A program made the translations under genes and the position numbers. Positions 26,919-34,084 of a stretch of DNA of 64,000 nucleotides are shown in pieces. Each line of letters starts with the position of its first letter. The stretch's first letter is position 1. This stretch comes from Nonomuraea endophytica (GTDB lineage Bacteria > Actinomycetota > Actinomycetes > Streptosporangiales > Streptosporangiaceae): contig NZ_JACHIN010000005.1 of NCBI RefSeq assembly GCF_014203235.1, forward strand, positions 434,001-498,000. The letters are read 5' to 3'. Under the pieces are notes generated by a model. That model saw nothing but the letters and a program-made list of their open reading frames with translations, searched no databases and was not told the origin of the DNA.

Positions 26919-27352
26919 CCCATCCCTTCTCACGCCCGACAGCACCTCGCACCTAGCCCGGAACCCCGCTCTCCCGGTCTTCGCCTCGCCGGGTCGGCGG
27001 CGGATTTCCCTTTCGCTCCCTGCCGGGGCCTCGCCGCACACCCGCGACCGCCCCACCCCTTCCCGCCGCCCCGGGCTCCCGCACGCCCACAGGGCCCCTC
27101 TTGCCGCCACACACGCCCGCCTGACGGGCTCCACAGCTATGCCCGAGGCCCCCTGCCGTGGAAACCCGGTGTGTGGGGCGTGCGCAGCGCTCGGGTGCGG
27201 GGCGACAGGTGGGGCCGGAGCGTGGCGGTGCGGGGCGCGAGGGTGGCCAAGACGCGAGTGGGGGCGATCGAGGCGTGAGGGGACGGTGGATGGGCGGGTG
27301 GGGCGTGGAGGTTGCCGAGGCGGAGGCAAGGGCGTGGATCGGCGAGCGAGGT

Positions 27353-27386
27353 GGGGCGTGGGGGTGGCTTGTGGGGTGGGGCGGGG
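27353..27386 (+). other. G-quadruplex-type motif
   Basis: Five G-runs of four or five: GGGG at 27353, GGGGG at 27360, GGGG at 27373, 27378 and 27383, with loops of 3, 8, 1 and 1 bases. It ends 17 bases before the operator palindrome. It meets the usual pattern for an intramolecular quadruplex; folding is not shown. Confidence 0.5.
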
Positions 27387-27403
27387 TTGGAGGGCATGAG
27401 GGA

Positions 27404-27430
27404 TTGGCAATATATTGCCAAAGTTGGCAA
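27404..27430. promoter_or_regulatory. Cluster operator with an 18-bp perfect palindrome
   Basis: TTGGCAATATATTGCCAA (27404-27421) is a perfect palindrome. It overlaps the dyad TTGCCA-AAGT-TGGCAA (27415-27430), the best match to the cluster motif along with the 35205 site. It lies 50-76 bases upstream of the gene at 27480. Confidence 0.65.
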
Positions 27431-27479
27431 ACTTGGGGAAGATGGGGGGACGATTGTCTGCGTTCGAGGGTGAGGAAGG

Positions 27480-28604
27480 ATGAAGGTCAGACACCTATCC
27501 GAGGCGGCGGAGACCCCCGTCGAGCTCAGTATCGCGATCATGAGTCACCCCAAGCGCGCCCAAGCGGCCCGCGACCTCTCCCGCCGCCTCGACGGCGCCG
27601 ACGTGGTGACCGACCCCTCCCAGGCCGGTACCCCCTCCCCCTTGCGCACCTCCGTCCACGCCTGGCGGGCCGCCGACCCCGGCGCCACCCACCACCTGGT
27701 GGTCCAGGACGACGTCGTCCCCTGCGAGAACTTCCTGCGCCGGGTCAGGCAGGGCATCCGCCTGTTCCCCGACGCCGTCCTCGCCTTCTACGCCAACTGG
27801 AGCTCCATGAACGGCGCCGCCGTCAGGCTGGCCGCCGCGGCCGGGGCGACGTGGGTGCAGGAGGTGGGCGGCGAGTACTTCCCGACGCTGGCGGTCGTCA
27901 TGCCCGCGGCCTACGTGGCCGACTACGTGGCCTTCGCGGAGCCGTACACGGCCTGGTGGGGTGATGACGACGAGGTGATGACCGAGTTCGTGCTGGCGCG
28001 GGGCCTGGACGCCTACGTGTCGGTGCCGAACCTGGTCGAGCACGGCGAGCAGGACAGCGTGGCGGGAAACGGTTCTCACGGGATCCGGCAGGCGGCCTGT
28101 TATCTGCCCGATCCGGGCCACACGCACGAGGCGCTGGCCCACTCGATCGAGCTGATCCCCTGGCTCACCAAGGGCCGCGCCATCGCCCTGGCCAGGACCA
28201 GCGGCAACGGCTACCCGGCTTACGTCCGCCGGCCCTGGGCGGACATGGCGACGCCGTTCAAGGTCGACACGATGGAGCTGCACCGCGCCTATCAGCGGCT
28301 GGTGTCGGCGGGGCCGGGGCTGGCGCGGGCCAGGGACGGGCTCGGGGAGCTGTATCTGTCGTCGTTGTGGAACGTCTCGGTGCTGCTGGGCGCGGCCGTA
28401 CACGCGGAGAAGGTGCCGGTGCGGACGCTCATCGGCGAGCGGCCCTCGAGCGTCGACCAGTCGGTACGGCGGGCCGCCGTCGCCACCCTGCCCATAGGCG
28501 GCGTCGCGTGGACGTTCCTGCCGGAGGAGCACCTGGCCCTGTACGCCCGTGAGGTCGCGGACGTGGCGGAGGCCGGGTTCGTGCGCGGGCTGGACGGGAG
28601 CTGA
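27480..28604 (+). CDS. Glycosyltransferase-like protein (GT-A type), paralog of 6823-7974
   Basis: 374 residues. The first ~210 parallel the left-arm gene: IAIMSHPKRA, SPLRT, THHLVVQDDVV (QDDVV 76-80), WWGDDDEV and SVAGNGSHGIRQA. The acidic motifs and order suggest a GT-A nucleotide-sugar fold, though the family is unknown to me. Start ATG at 27480 overlaps GAGGAAGG closely. The gap to the next gene is one base, so they are cotranscribed. The cluster operator precedes it. Two diverged copies in one cluster suggest two related transfer steps, or one copy that has become regulatory or structural. Confidence 0.72.
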   Translation: MKVRHLSEAAETPVELSIAIMSHPKRAQAARDLSRRLDGADVVTDPSQAGTPSPLRTSVHAWRAADPGATHHLVVQDDVVPCENFLRRVRQGIRLFPDAVLAFYANWSSMNGAAVRLAAAAGATWVQEVGGEYFPTLAVVMPAAYVADYVAFAEPYTAWWGDDDEVMTEFVLARGLDAYVSVPNLVEHGEQDSVAGNGSHGIRQAACYLPDPGHTHEALAHSIELIPWLTKGRAIALARTSGNGYPAYVRRPWADMATPFKVDTMELHRAYQRLVSAGPGLARARDGLGELYLSSLWNVSVLLGAAVHAEKVPVRTLIGERPSSVDQSVRRAAVATLPIGGVAWTFLPEEHLALYAREVADVAEAGFVRGLDGS

Positions 28605-28605
28605 C

Positions 28606-29712
28606 GTGCTGTTCAGCATCGTGATCCCGTACAAGCAGCGGCTGCGCAACATCAGGGCCGTCTTCACGTCGCTGGCCGAGCAGACGCTGGCGGCCGACCG
28701 GTTCGAGGTGGTCGTGGGCGCGCTGGAGTACTGCGAGGAGTATGTGGCGGCGTGCCGGGAGTTCGCCGGGCGGCTGAACATCGTCTCGGTCCTGTCGGAC
28801 GCCGCCTGGAACGTCAGCCACGCCAGGAACCTGGCCATGCGGCAGGCGTCCGGGCAGGTCACGGTCATCCTTGACGCCGACATGGCGCTCCCGGCCGGGC
28901 TGCTGGAGCGGCTGTATCTGGACCACTTCGCGCGCGGGCAGAACGTCTGCGTGCTCGGCCAGGCCGTCGGCTACAGCGGCAAGGAGAGCGTGGAGGAGGT
29001 GACGGCGCTGCCGTACTCCCACTATCGGGAGGTCCTCGCGCGGATCGAGCGCGAGGGCGCCGAGCCGGACGTGCGGTGGGGCGTGCGGCCGCTGCCGCTG
29101 CCGTGGGCGCTGGTCTGGTCGGGGCTGGTCGCGCTGCCGACCGCGACCGTGCGCGGCCACGACCTCGCCTTCGACGAGGGTTTCCAGGGGTGGGGCGCGG
29201 AGGACCAGGAGTGGGGCTGGCGCATCCACGCGAGCGGCACGCCGATCGTGCTCGGCGATCGTGTGTACGGCCTGCATCTCCCGCACCGGCGCGACGCCCC
29301 GGCCAACTTCGCCTGCTTCCGCGCCAACCGGCGCTACTTCCTGGCGAAGTGGCCGTGCCTGGAGGTCGAGGTCTACCGGGCCTACGACTTCGCCGAGGCC
29401 AACCGGCGCTTCGACGACATCCGACGCGAGGTGGTGGAGATGGGTGTGGACTTGTGCTGCCTGCGCGGCAGCGTCGGCGGCCGGGACGTGCTGCTGGTCG
29501 GGGCGACGGCGGCGGACGGCGCGGTGTTCGACGGCGGGGTGCCGAGCGACACGCTGCCGCTGGTCGGGTTCGCGCTGCCCTATCCGGACGGTGACGTGGG
29601 CGAGTGCCGGGTGATGGCGCCGATTCTGCGGCTCGGCGCCGCCTCGCGCGAGACCGTGCTCAAGGAGGCCGAGCGGGTGGCGGCGAGGGTCGTGGCGCCC
29701 GTCGGATCCTGA
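28606..29712 (+). CDS. Family 2 glycosyltransferase with a galactosyltransferase-type C-terminal motif
   Basis: 368 residues. The N-terminal GT2 fold starts FSIVIPYKQR and carries the DxD metal motif in ILDADMALP (about 88-92). A C-terminal motif GWGAEDQEWGWRI matches the acceptor-side signature of GT7C/chondroitin-type polymerising or GalNAc/Gal transferases. Start GTG at 28606, one base after the preceding stop and behind GGGAG; it is translationally coupled. A final ~90 residues have no clear match. Donor and acceptor are unknown; it probably glycosylates the cluster product or a surface polymer. Confidence 0.83.
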   Translation: MLFSIVIPYKQRLRNIRAVFTSLAEQTLAADRFEVVVGALEYCEEYVAACREFAGRLNIVSVLSDAAWNVSHARNLAMRQASGQVTVILDADMALPAGLLERLYLDHFARGQNVCVLGQAVGYSGKESVEEVTALPYSHYREVLARIEREGAEPDVRWGVRPLPLPWALVWSGLVALPTATVRGHDLAFDEGFQGWGAEDQEWGWRIHASGTPIVLGDRVYGLHLPHRRDAPANFACFRANRRYFLAKWPCLEVEVYRAYDFAEANRRFDDIRREVVEMGVDLCCLRGSVGGRDVLLVGATAADGAVFDGGVPSDTLPLVGFALPYPDGDVGECRVMAPILRLGAASRETVLKEAERVAARVVAPVGS

Positions 29713-29723
29713 ACACGACAGAC

Positions 29724-29753
29724 AAGCCCCCGGAGCAGCGGCTCCGGGGGCTT
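29724..29753. terminator. Intrinsic terminator, bidirectional
   Basis: A perfect 13-base stem, AAGCCCCCGGAGC (29724-29736) and its complement (29741-29753), with loop AGCG, is followed by TCTCTT. It sits 12 bases past the plus-strand GT2 stop and 9 bases past the convergent minus-strand GT2 stop. Confidence 0.9.
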
Positions 29754-29762
29754 TCTCTTGCG

Positions 29763-30605
29763 TCAGTGGGTCGCGACGGGCTGCCGGTAGTTGTTCGACA
29801 CGCCGCCCAGGTAGTAGCGGAGCGTTGGCTGGCCGGTGGAGTGGATGGCGACGCCGCGGTCCATCAGCACCTGCAGCAGCTTGTCGTCAGGCGCGGTGTT
29901 GCTGATGAAGTCCTCCTCGGTGAACTCCTCCGGGATCGGCGCCGCCAGCAGCAGCTCGCGCCGGATCAGCCAGGCGCTCTGGTCGACCAGGAAGACCGGG
30001 TCGTCGGCCTGTAGAACCGTGCTCGGCCGGAACGAGCTGGGCCGTACCGGATCGACGCGGTCCATGAGGATGTTCGTGCCCCTGATCCGCACGCCTCTCT
30101 GACACATCAGCTCGTAGATGCGCGCGCCCTCCTGCGGGTCGCGGGCGGTGTGCCACACCTCGTCCAGGTACGGCGAGCCGTCCGGCCGGTGGATCGTCCT
30201 GGCCGAGTGCACGGCGTCGGCGTCGTTGGCACGTGCGCAGGCGATCAGGCTGCTCAGGTGGTCGGGCGCGAGCTCGTTGTCGTCGTCCAGGAAGGCGATC
30301 CAGGTCGTGGTGGCGGCGCGGACGCCCGCGTTGAACAGCCGCGACAGCCTCGGGTAGACGTGGCGGATGTCGCGCCGCAGGTCACCGGCCTCCTCGGGCG
30401 GGCGGCGCACCAGGTGGGGCGACACCCGCAGGCCGGGACGGGTGGGGGCGGCGCGCGCCACGGAGACGGCGGCCGGGTTGTCGTCGCTGACGACGACGTG
30501 CTCGATCGGGCCGGTGTAGTCCTGGGTGAAGACCGAGGCCATCGCCCTGAGCAGCCGCGGGCCGCCGAGGGTGAGCGTGACGACGCCGATGGAGTCCTCT
30601 GTCAT
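29763..30605 (-). CDS. Family 2 glycosyltransferase
   Basis: 280 residues. GT2 features: GVVTLTLGGPRLLRAMASVF at the N-terminus, VVSDD near residue 40 and WIAFLDDDNELAP (the metal-binding DDD, about 103-113). A downstream QADDPVFLVDQSAW resembles the acceptor region of capsule or teichoic-type transferases. ATG at 30605 overlaps the HIT gene stop (ATGA) and follows GAGAGG. It is the last gene of the seven-gene minus-strand operon and ends against the terminator. With GT4 in the same operon, at least two sugars may be added. Confidence 0.83.
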   Translation of the reverse strand: MTEDSIGVVTLTLGGPRLLRAMASVFTQDYTGPIEHVVVSDDNPAAVSVARAAPTRPGLRVSPHLVRRPPEEAGDLRRDIRHVYPRLSRLFNAGVRAATTTWIAFLDDDNELAPDHLSSLIACARANDADAVHSARTIHRPDGSPYLDEVWHTARDPQEGARIYELMCQRGVRIRGTNILMDRVDPVRPSSFRPSTVLQADDPVFLVDQSAWLIRRELLLAAPIPEEFTEEDFISNTAPDDKLLQVLMDRGVAIHSTGQPTLRYYLGGVSNNYRQPVATH

Positions 30606-31021
30606 GGTCGTTCCTCTCTCGGTCGGAGCAGGTCGCGGGTGCCGTACAGGCTCTCTGGCGGGACGGGAGCGGCGGTCCAGGGCCGGGTCAGGCGGTCGCC
30701 GTCGCGGCGGGGCACGAGATGGACGTGCAGGTGGAAGACGTCCTGCCAGCCTGCGGGCCGGTTGGCCTGGAACAGCGTCAGTCCGTCGGGGGCCAGGACG
30801 TCCCTGATGCGGGCGGCCATGCGGTGGACGGCGCGCATCACGGCCGCGGCGTCGTCGGCGGTGATCTCCCACAGGTCGGCGGCGTGGACTTTCGGGACGA
30901 CCAGCGTGTGGCCGTCGGTGACGGCGGTGATGTCGAGGAAGGCCAGCGTCCGCTCGTCCTCGTCGACGAGCGCGGCGGGCAGGGTCCCGGCGACGATGGC
31001 GCAGAAGACGCAGTCGTCCAT
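30602..31021 (-). CDS. HIT-family nucleotide hydrolase/transferase (HINT-like)
   Basis: 139 residues with the histidine triad HLHVHLVPR (His97, His99, His101) and an N-terminal CVFC pair (4-7) that binds zinc in HINT-type members. HIT enzymes hydrolyse or transfer nucleotidyl groups, for example AMP from phosphoramidates or nucleotide-sugar-like substrates. Start ATG at 31021, three bases after the GT4 stop, with AGAGGTGA before it. Presence in the same operon as two dCTP-deaminase-like proteins suggests a nucleotide theme in the pathway. A housekeeping HINT role is possible but the tight overlap argues for a pathway role. Confidence 0.87.
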   Translation of the reverse strand: MDDCVFCAIVAGTLPAALVDEDERTLAFLDITAVTDGHTLVVPKVHAADLWEITADDAAAVMRAVHRMAARIRDVLAPDGLTLFQANRPAGWQDVFHLHVHLVPRRDGDRLTRPWTAAPVPPESLYGTRDLLRPREERP

Positions 31022-31024
31022 CGG

Positions 31025-32077
31025 TCACCTCTGGAGCTGGGCGGACAGGTCGCGCAGGCCCGCCGCGGTCCTGGACAGGGGGAAGCGGGCGGCGTTGCGC
31101 CGCCCGGCCGCACGCAGGTCGGCCAGGGCGCCGCGGTCCTTGGCCAGCCAGGCCAGCGTATCGGGAAGGGCGCCGGAGCCCGGTTCGACGGGCAGCGAGG
31201 AGTCGCCGAGCACCTCGGCCAGTCCTGGCACCCGGCCGTGGAGCACGGGCAGCCCGCACGCCTGCGCCTCCACCGCCACCAGGCCGAACGCCTCCAGCCT
31301 GACCGATGGCACCACCAGCACGTCGTGCCCGGCGAAGGCCCGCCACAGCTCCGGGCGGGTCAGCCAGCCCAGGTAGCGGGTCTCGCTCAGGTCGGCGCGC
31401 CCGGCCAGTTCGCGGTGCTCGGCCTCGGGCGCGGCCAGCGAGAGCGTGACGCCGTCCAGGCCGGACACCGCGTCCAGCAGGGCCTCGACGCCCTTCTCCG
31501 GGGTGAGGCGGCCGGCGTAGAGGACACGCAGCGGTCCGTCGCCGTCGCGGGCGCGCGCGGGCGGCGCCGCGATCAGGTGGTCGGGCACACCCCACGGGAT
31601 GTGCACGGTACGGCGCGGCCGTACCGGCAGCAGGTCGGCCATGGCCGAGGTAGGCACGACCACCGCGCCCGCCGCGGCCACGGCCTGGGCCAGCACCTCA
31701 CGCTGGGTCGGATGGCCGGCGGCGAACAACAGGTCGGTGCCGTGCACGAGCGCGAGCGCCGGATGCGCGGGGAAGGCGCGCAGCAGCGCGGGGGTGGCGC
31801 CGAAGGCGAGATGCTGCAGGTGCACGACGCCGTAGTCGGATGGCCGGAACCGGTCCCTGATCGCCGCCGCGAGTTCCTCCACGTACGCCCAGAAGCCGGG
31901 GCCGTCCAGCGTCTTGCCGCCGACGTCGAGCGTCACCTGACCGTGCTCGGCCGGCCCGGCCAGCATGAACGCGTCGGCGGGCACCGGAGCCGCGGGGCCC
32001 AGGTAGAGGTCCTTCAGCAGTTCGACGCTGCCGCCCGGGCTGCCCGCGGGCAGGTCGACGCCGGTGATCGCCTTCAC
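31025..32077 (-). CDS. GT4-type glycosyltransferase
   Basis: 350 residues with the GT-B, family 4 signature: VLYAGRLTPEKGVEALLDAV, then DVLVVPSVRLEAFGLVAVEA with the ExFGL donor-binding motif, and GLAEVLGD. The N-terminal half (GSPGGSVELLKDLY) fits an acceptor domain. GTG at 32077 overlaps the upstream stop (GTGA) and follows GAGGAA. GT4 enzymes transfer sugars from UDP- or GDP-donors; the UDP-xylose synthase-like gene in the neighbouring operon could supply one. Acceptor unknown. Confidence 0.87.
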   Translation of the reverse strand: MKAITGVDLPAGSPGGSVELLKDLYLGPAAPVPADAFMLAGPAEHGQVTLDVGGKTLDGPGFWAYVEELAAAIRDRFRPSDYGVVHLQHLAFGATPALLRAFPAHPALALVHGTDLLFAAGHPTQREVLAQAVAAAGAVVVPTSAMADLLPVRPRRTVHIPWGVPDHLIAAPPARARDGDGPLRVLYAGRLTPEKGVEALLDAVSGLDGVTLSLAAPEAEHRELAGRADLSETRYLGWLTRPELWRAFAGHDVLVVPSVRLEAFGLVAVEAQACGLPVLHGRVPGLAEVLGDSSLPVEPGSGALPDTLAWLAKDRGALADLRAAGRRNAARFPLSRTAAGLRDLSAQLQR

Positions 32078-32598
32078 CGCAGTTCCTCGTACAGGCGGGA
32101 GACGTCGATGCCGTCGGTGCGCTGGTATTTGCTGCCCATGGCCTGGTAGCTGGCGCGCCGGCCGTACGTGGTGAGGAAGACGAGCTTCCCGAAGGTCATG
32201 TATGGATATATCCGGACCGGGCGGGCGGCCCGCACCTCCAGCGTCCAGCGGATCGCGTGGCCCACGTGGCCCAGCGGCGCCGAGACGTGCACCCACACGC
32301 CCAGCCCGCCGATCGTGTGGTCGCCGTTGATGAGCTGGGCGTAACGTTCGGAGCAGGTGCGCTCGTGGGTGACGCACAGGTACAGCAGCCCGGGACGCAG
32401 GACCATGCCCTCCTCGGGGATGCGCTGCTCGGCCAGGGGCTCGGCCACCGCGGCGTCCAGAGAGTCCGCGCAGATCCTGACGGTGTCGCCGAGCCGCCAG
32501 TCGTAGGCGTTCGGCGAGCAGCGCGCGGGCTCGAAGGGCTCGATGACGATGTCGCCGCGCTGGACGGCGGCGGCGATGGCGGGGCCGGTGAGGATCAC
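32074..32598 (-). CDS. dCTP deaminase-like protein, copy 1 (keeps the catalytic Glu)
   Basis: 174 residues, full dUTPase-like fold length. It starts ILTGPAIAAAVQRGDIVIEP and aligns to E. coli Dcd. The position of catalytic Glu138 is retained (Glu121 in RWTLEV). The phosphate-site motif GRSSxxR has become GDHTIGG, so Ser111 is His94 and Arg115 is Gly98. Alone it should not be a normal deaminase. GTG at 32598 overlaps the second copy's stop. It is similar in plan to the next gene, clearly from a duplication, but diverged. A joint heterotrimer with copy 2 or a new function in nucleotide binding is the inference. Confidence 0.82.
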   Translation of the reverse strand: MILTGPAIAAAVQRGDIVIEPFEPARCSPNAYDWRLGDTVRICADSLDAAVAEPLAEQRIPEEGMVLRPGLLYLCVTHERTCSERYAQLINGDHTIGGLGVWVHVSAPLGHVGHAIRWTLEVRAARPVRIYPYMTFGKLVFLTTYGRRASYQAMGSKYQRTDGIDVSRLYEELR

Positions 32599-33122
32599 GG
32601 CACCGCCACCCTGTCCTTCCAGTACCGGGACGCCTGCGGGCCCTCCGCTTCTTGATATTTCCCGGCATACAGGTCGATGTCGCCGATGGAGACGAAGAAC
32701 ATGATCTGGCCGATCTTCATCCCGGGGTAGACGCGCAGCGGGCGTACCGGCGAGAGCATGAGCGTCCACTGGCCGTTGAAGCCGATGTCGCCGATCGGCG
32801 CGGTGATCTCCACGAACAGCCCGAGGCGGCCCACCGAGGAGCGGCCGAACAACAGCGGCACGAACACGTCCGAGCCCACCCGCTCCATCGTGTGGCCCAG
32901 GTAGAGCTGCTCGGGCCGCAGCTCGAAGCCGTCCTCGCCCATGGTGCGGCACTCGGTGGGGTTGGCCCGGTGGGCGTCGATGACGCCGTCGGCGTAGGTC
33001 AGCAGGGTAGGGCCCAGCCGTACGTTGTAGCTGTTGGGGTTGACCTGGTCGGCGTTGAACGGGGAGATCCCGATGCGGCCGTCGCCCGCCGCCCTGACGA
33101 TCTCCGGGCCCGTGAGTATCAT
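32595..33122 (-). CDS. dCTP deaminase-like protein, copy 2 (keeps the Ser/Arg motif)
   Basis: 175 residues, starting MILTGPEIVRAAGDGRIGIS. The motif GRSSVGRLGLFVEITAP matches Dcd exactly where Ser111 and Arg115 sit (Ser95, Arg99). Counting 23 residues on, the catalytic Glu138 position is Met122 (WTLMLSP). PGMKIGQIMFF and the C-terminal YQEAEGPQASRYW also match the family. It therefore has the half of the active site that copy 1 lacks. ATG at 33122 overlaps the upstream stop (ATGA) and follows AGAGGACGGG. As both are in a biosynthetic operon, a housekeeping dUTP role is unlikely. Confidence 0.84.
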   Translation of the reverse strand: MILTGPEIVRAAGDGRIGISPFNADQVNPNSYNVRLGPTLLTYADGVIDAHRANPTECRTMGEDGFELRPEQLYLGHTMERVGSDVFVPLLFGRSSVGRLGLFVEITAPIGDIGFNGQWTLMLSPVRPLRVYPGMKIGQIMFFVSIGDIDLYAGKYQEAEGPQASRYWKDRVAVP

Positions 33123-34084
33123 CCCGTCCTCTGGTTGGTCGAGAAGTCGAAGCCGACCTGGTCCTCGATCTCCAGCTCCCGCACCAGGCGCTGCACCGGG
33201 GAGAAGTCGGTGACCAGCAGGTCGGCGCCGGGGGCCGCGCGGCTGTCCTCGACGATGCCGCGCGGGTCGGCGAACCCGGCGAAGCGCAGGATCTCCAGCC
33301 ACAGCGCGTAGTCCTCGGCGCCGAAGGCCAGGATCGCCTCCGGCAGCGTGCGCGCGAACAGCTCACGCTCGCGCCGGCCCAGGCAGGCGAAGACCTCCTT
33401 GGTCACCTCGAACAGCACCGGCCCGTGCGCGGCCTCGTCGCGGGCGTGCAGGCGGGCGATGAGCGCGTGCATCGGCTGGATGGTGCGGTCGCCGGCCAGC
33501 AGGTCCAGGAACTTGTTGATGCTGATCTCGCCGACCGCGGTCCACAGCAGGTAGAGGAGGTCGCGTTCCCACTTCTCCGCCGCCCGCGCGGTCAGGGCGT
33601 ACAGGCGGCGGTTGGTGACCGGGTGCTGGTAGGTGTCCGGCTCGGCGTACAGGCGGCGGGCCTCGCGGGTGCGCCGCATGGCCAGCATGTGCATGTACGT
33701 GTGCCACACCTCGTCCACGTGCGACTGCTGTACGGCCTCCTTGGCCTCGAACCGGGTCAGCCCGGGGAAGACGCCGTGGGCGAGCATCTCGAAGGTCGGG
33801 TTGGCCACGTGCTCCTCGGCGGCGATGACCCGCTCGTTGTAGGCCAGCCAGGCCAGCGTGTTCACCAGCAGCCTCTGCTCGTACGGCGCGCCCGCGAAGT
33901 CCGGATGCCGCCCGAACGGCAGCAGGTCCACCGGGTAGTCCATGAGCCGCTCGTCGTAGGCGCCCGGCTCGAGCACCGCGTCCATGTCGGTGCGGACGGT
34001 GGCGCGCTTGGGCCACGCGGCGGCCAGGCGGCGCAGGGTCGCCGGGCCGACGCTTGCCTCGTTCTCCTCGGTCGCGATGCTCAC
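33119..34084 (-). CDS. AurF/CmlI-like di-iron N-oxygenase
   Basis: 321 residues. All seven ligand positions of AurF are present at matching spacing: Glu90, Glu125 and His128 (DEVWH), Glu186 (VGEIS), His213, Glu217 and His220 (HARDEAAH). AurF-type enzymes oxidise amines to hydroxylamines, nitroso or nitro groups, as in aureothin and chloramphenicol. GTG at 34084 overlaps the deacetylase stop (GTGA) behind GGAGGAA. In this operon it may oxidise an amine exposed by deacetylation or introduced by the aminotransferase. The substrate is unknown, and other oxidations by this family are possible. Confidence 0.85.
   Translation of the reverse strand: MSIATEENEASVGPATLRRLAAAWPKRATVRTDMDAVLEPGAYDERLMDYPVDLLPFGRHPDFAGAPYEQRLLVNTLAWLAYNERVIAAEEHVANPTFEMLAHGVFPGLTRFEAKEAVQQSHVDEVWHTYMHMLAMRRTREARRLYAEPDTYQHPVTNRRLYALTARAAEKWERDLLYLLWTAVGEISINKFLDLLAGDRTIQPMHALIARLHARDEAAHGPVLFEVTKEVFACLGRRERELFARTLPEAILAFGAEDYALWLEILRFAGFADPRGIVEDSRAAPGADLLVTDFSPVQRLVRELEIEDQVGFDFSTNQRTG

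Larger units (their letters stand above)
26919..27479. other. Intergenic region with a base-composition switch
   Basis: 561 bases without a convincing gene. The first ~200 bases are C-rich on this strand and the next ~250 strongly G-rich, switching near 27140. The translations of open frames here are low complexity. The right end holds a G-quadruplex-type motif (27353-27386) and the cluster operator (27404-27430), so this part is promoter DNA for the gene at 27480. Confidence 0.55.

Noticed and set aside
27158..27964. 268-codon plus-strand open frame overlapping the glycosyltransferase-like gene
   Set aside because: The overlap with 27480-28604, which has a conserved paralog, and the Gly/Arg-rich translation mark it as spurious.
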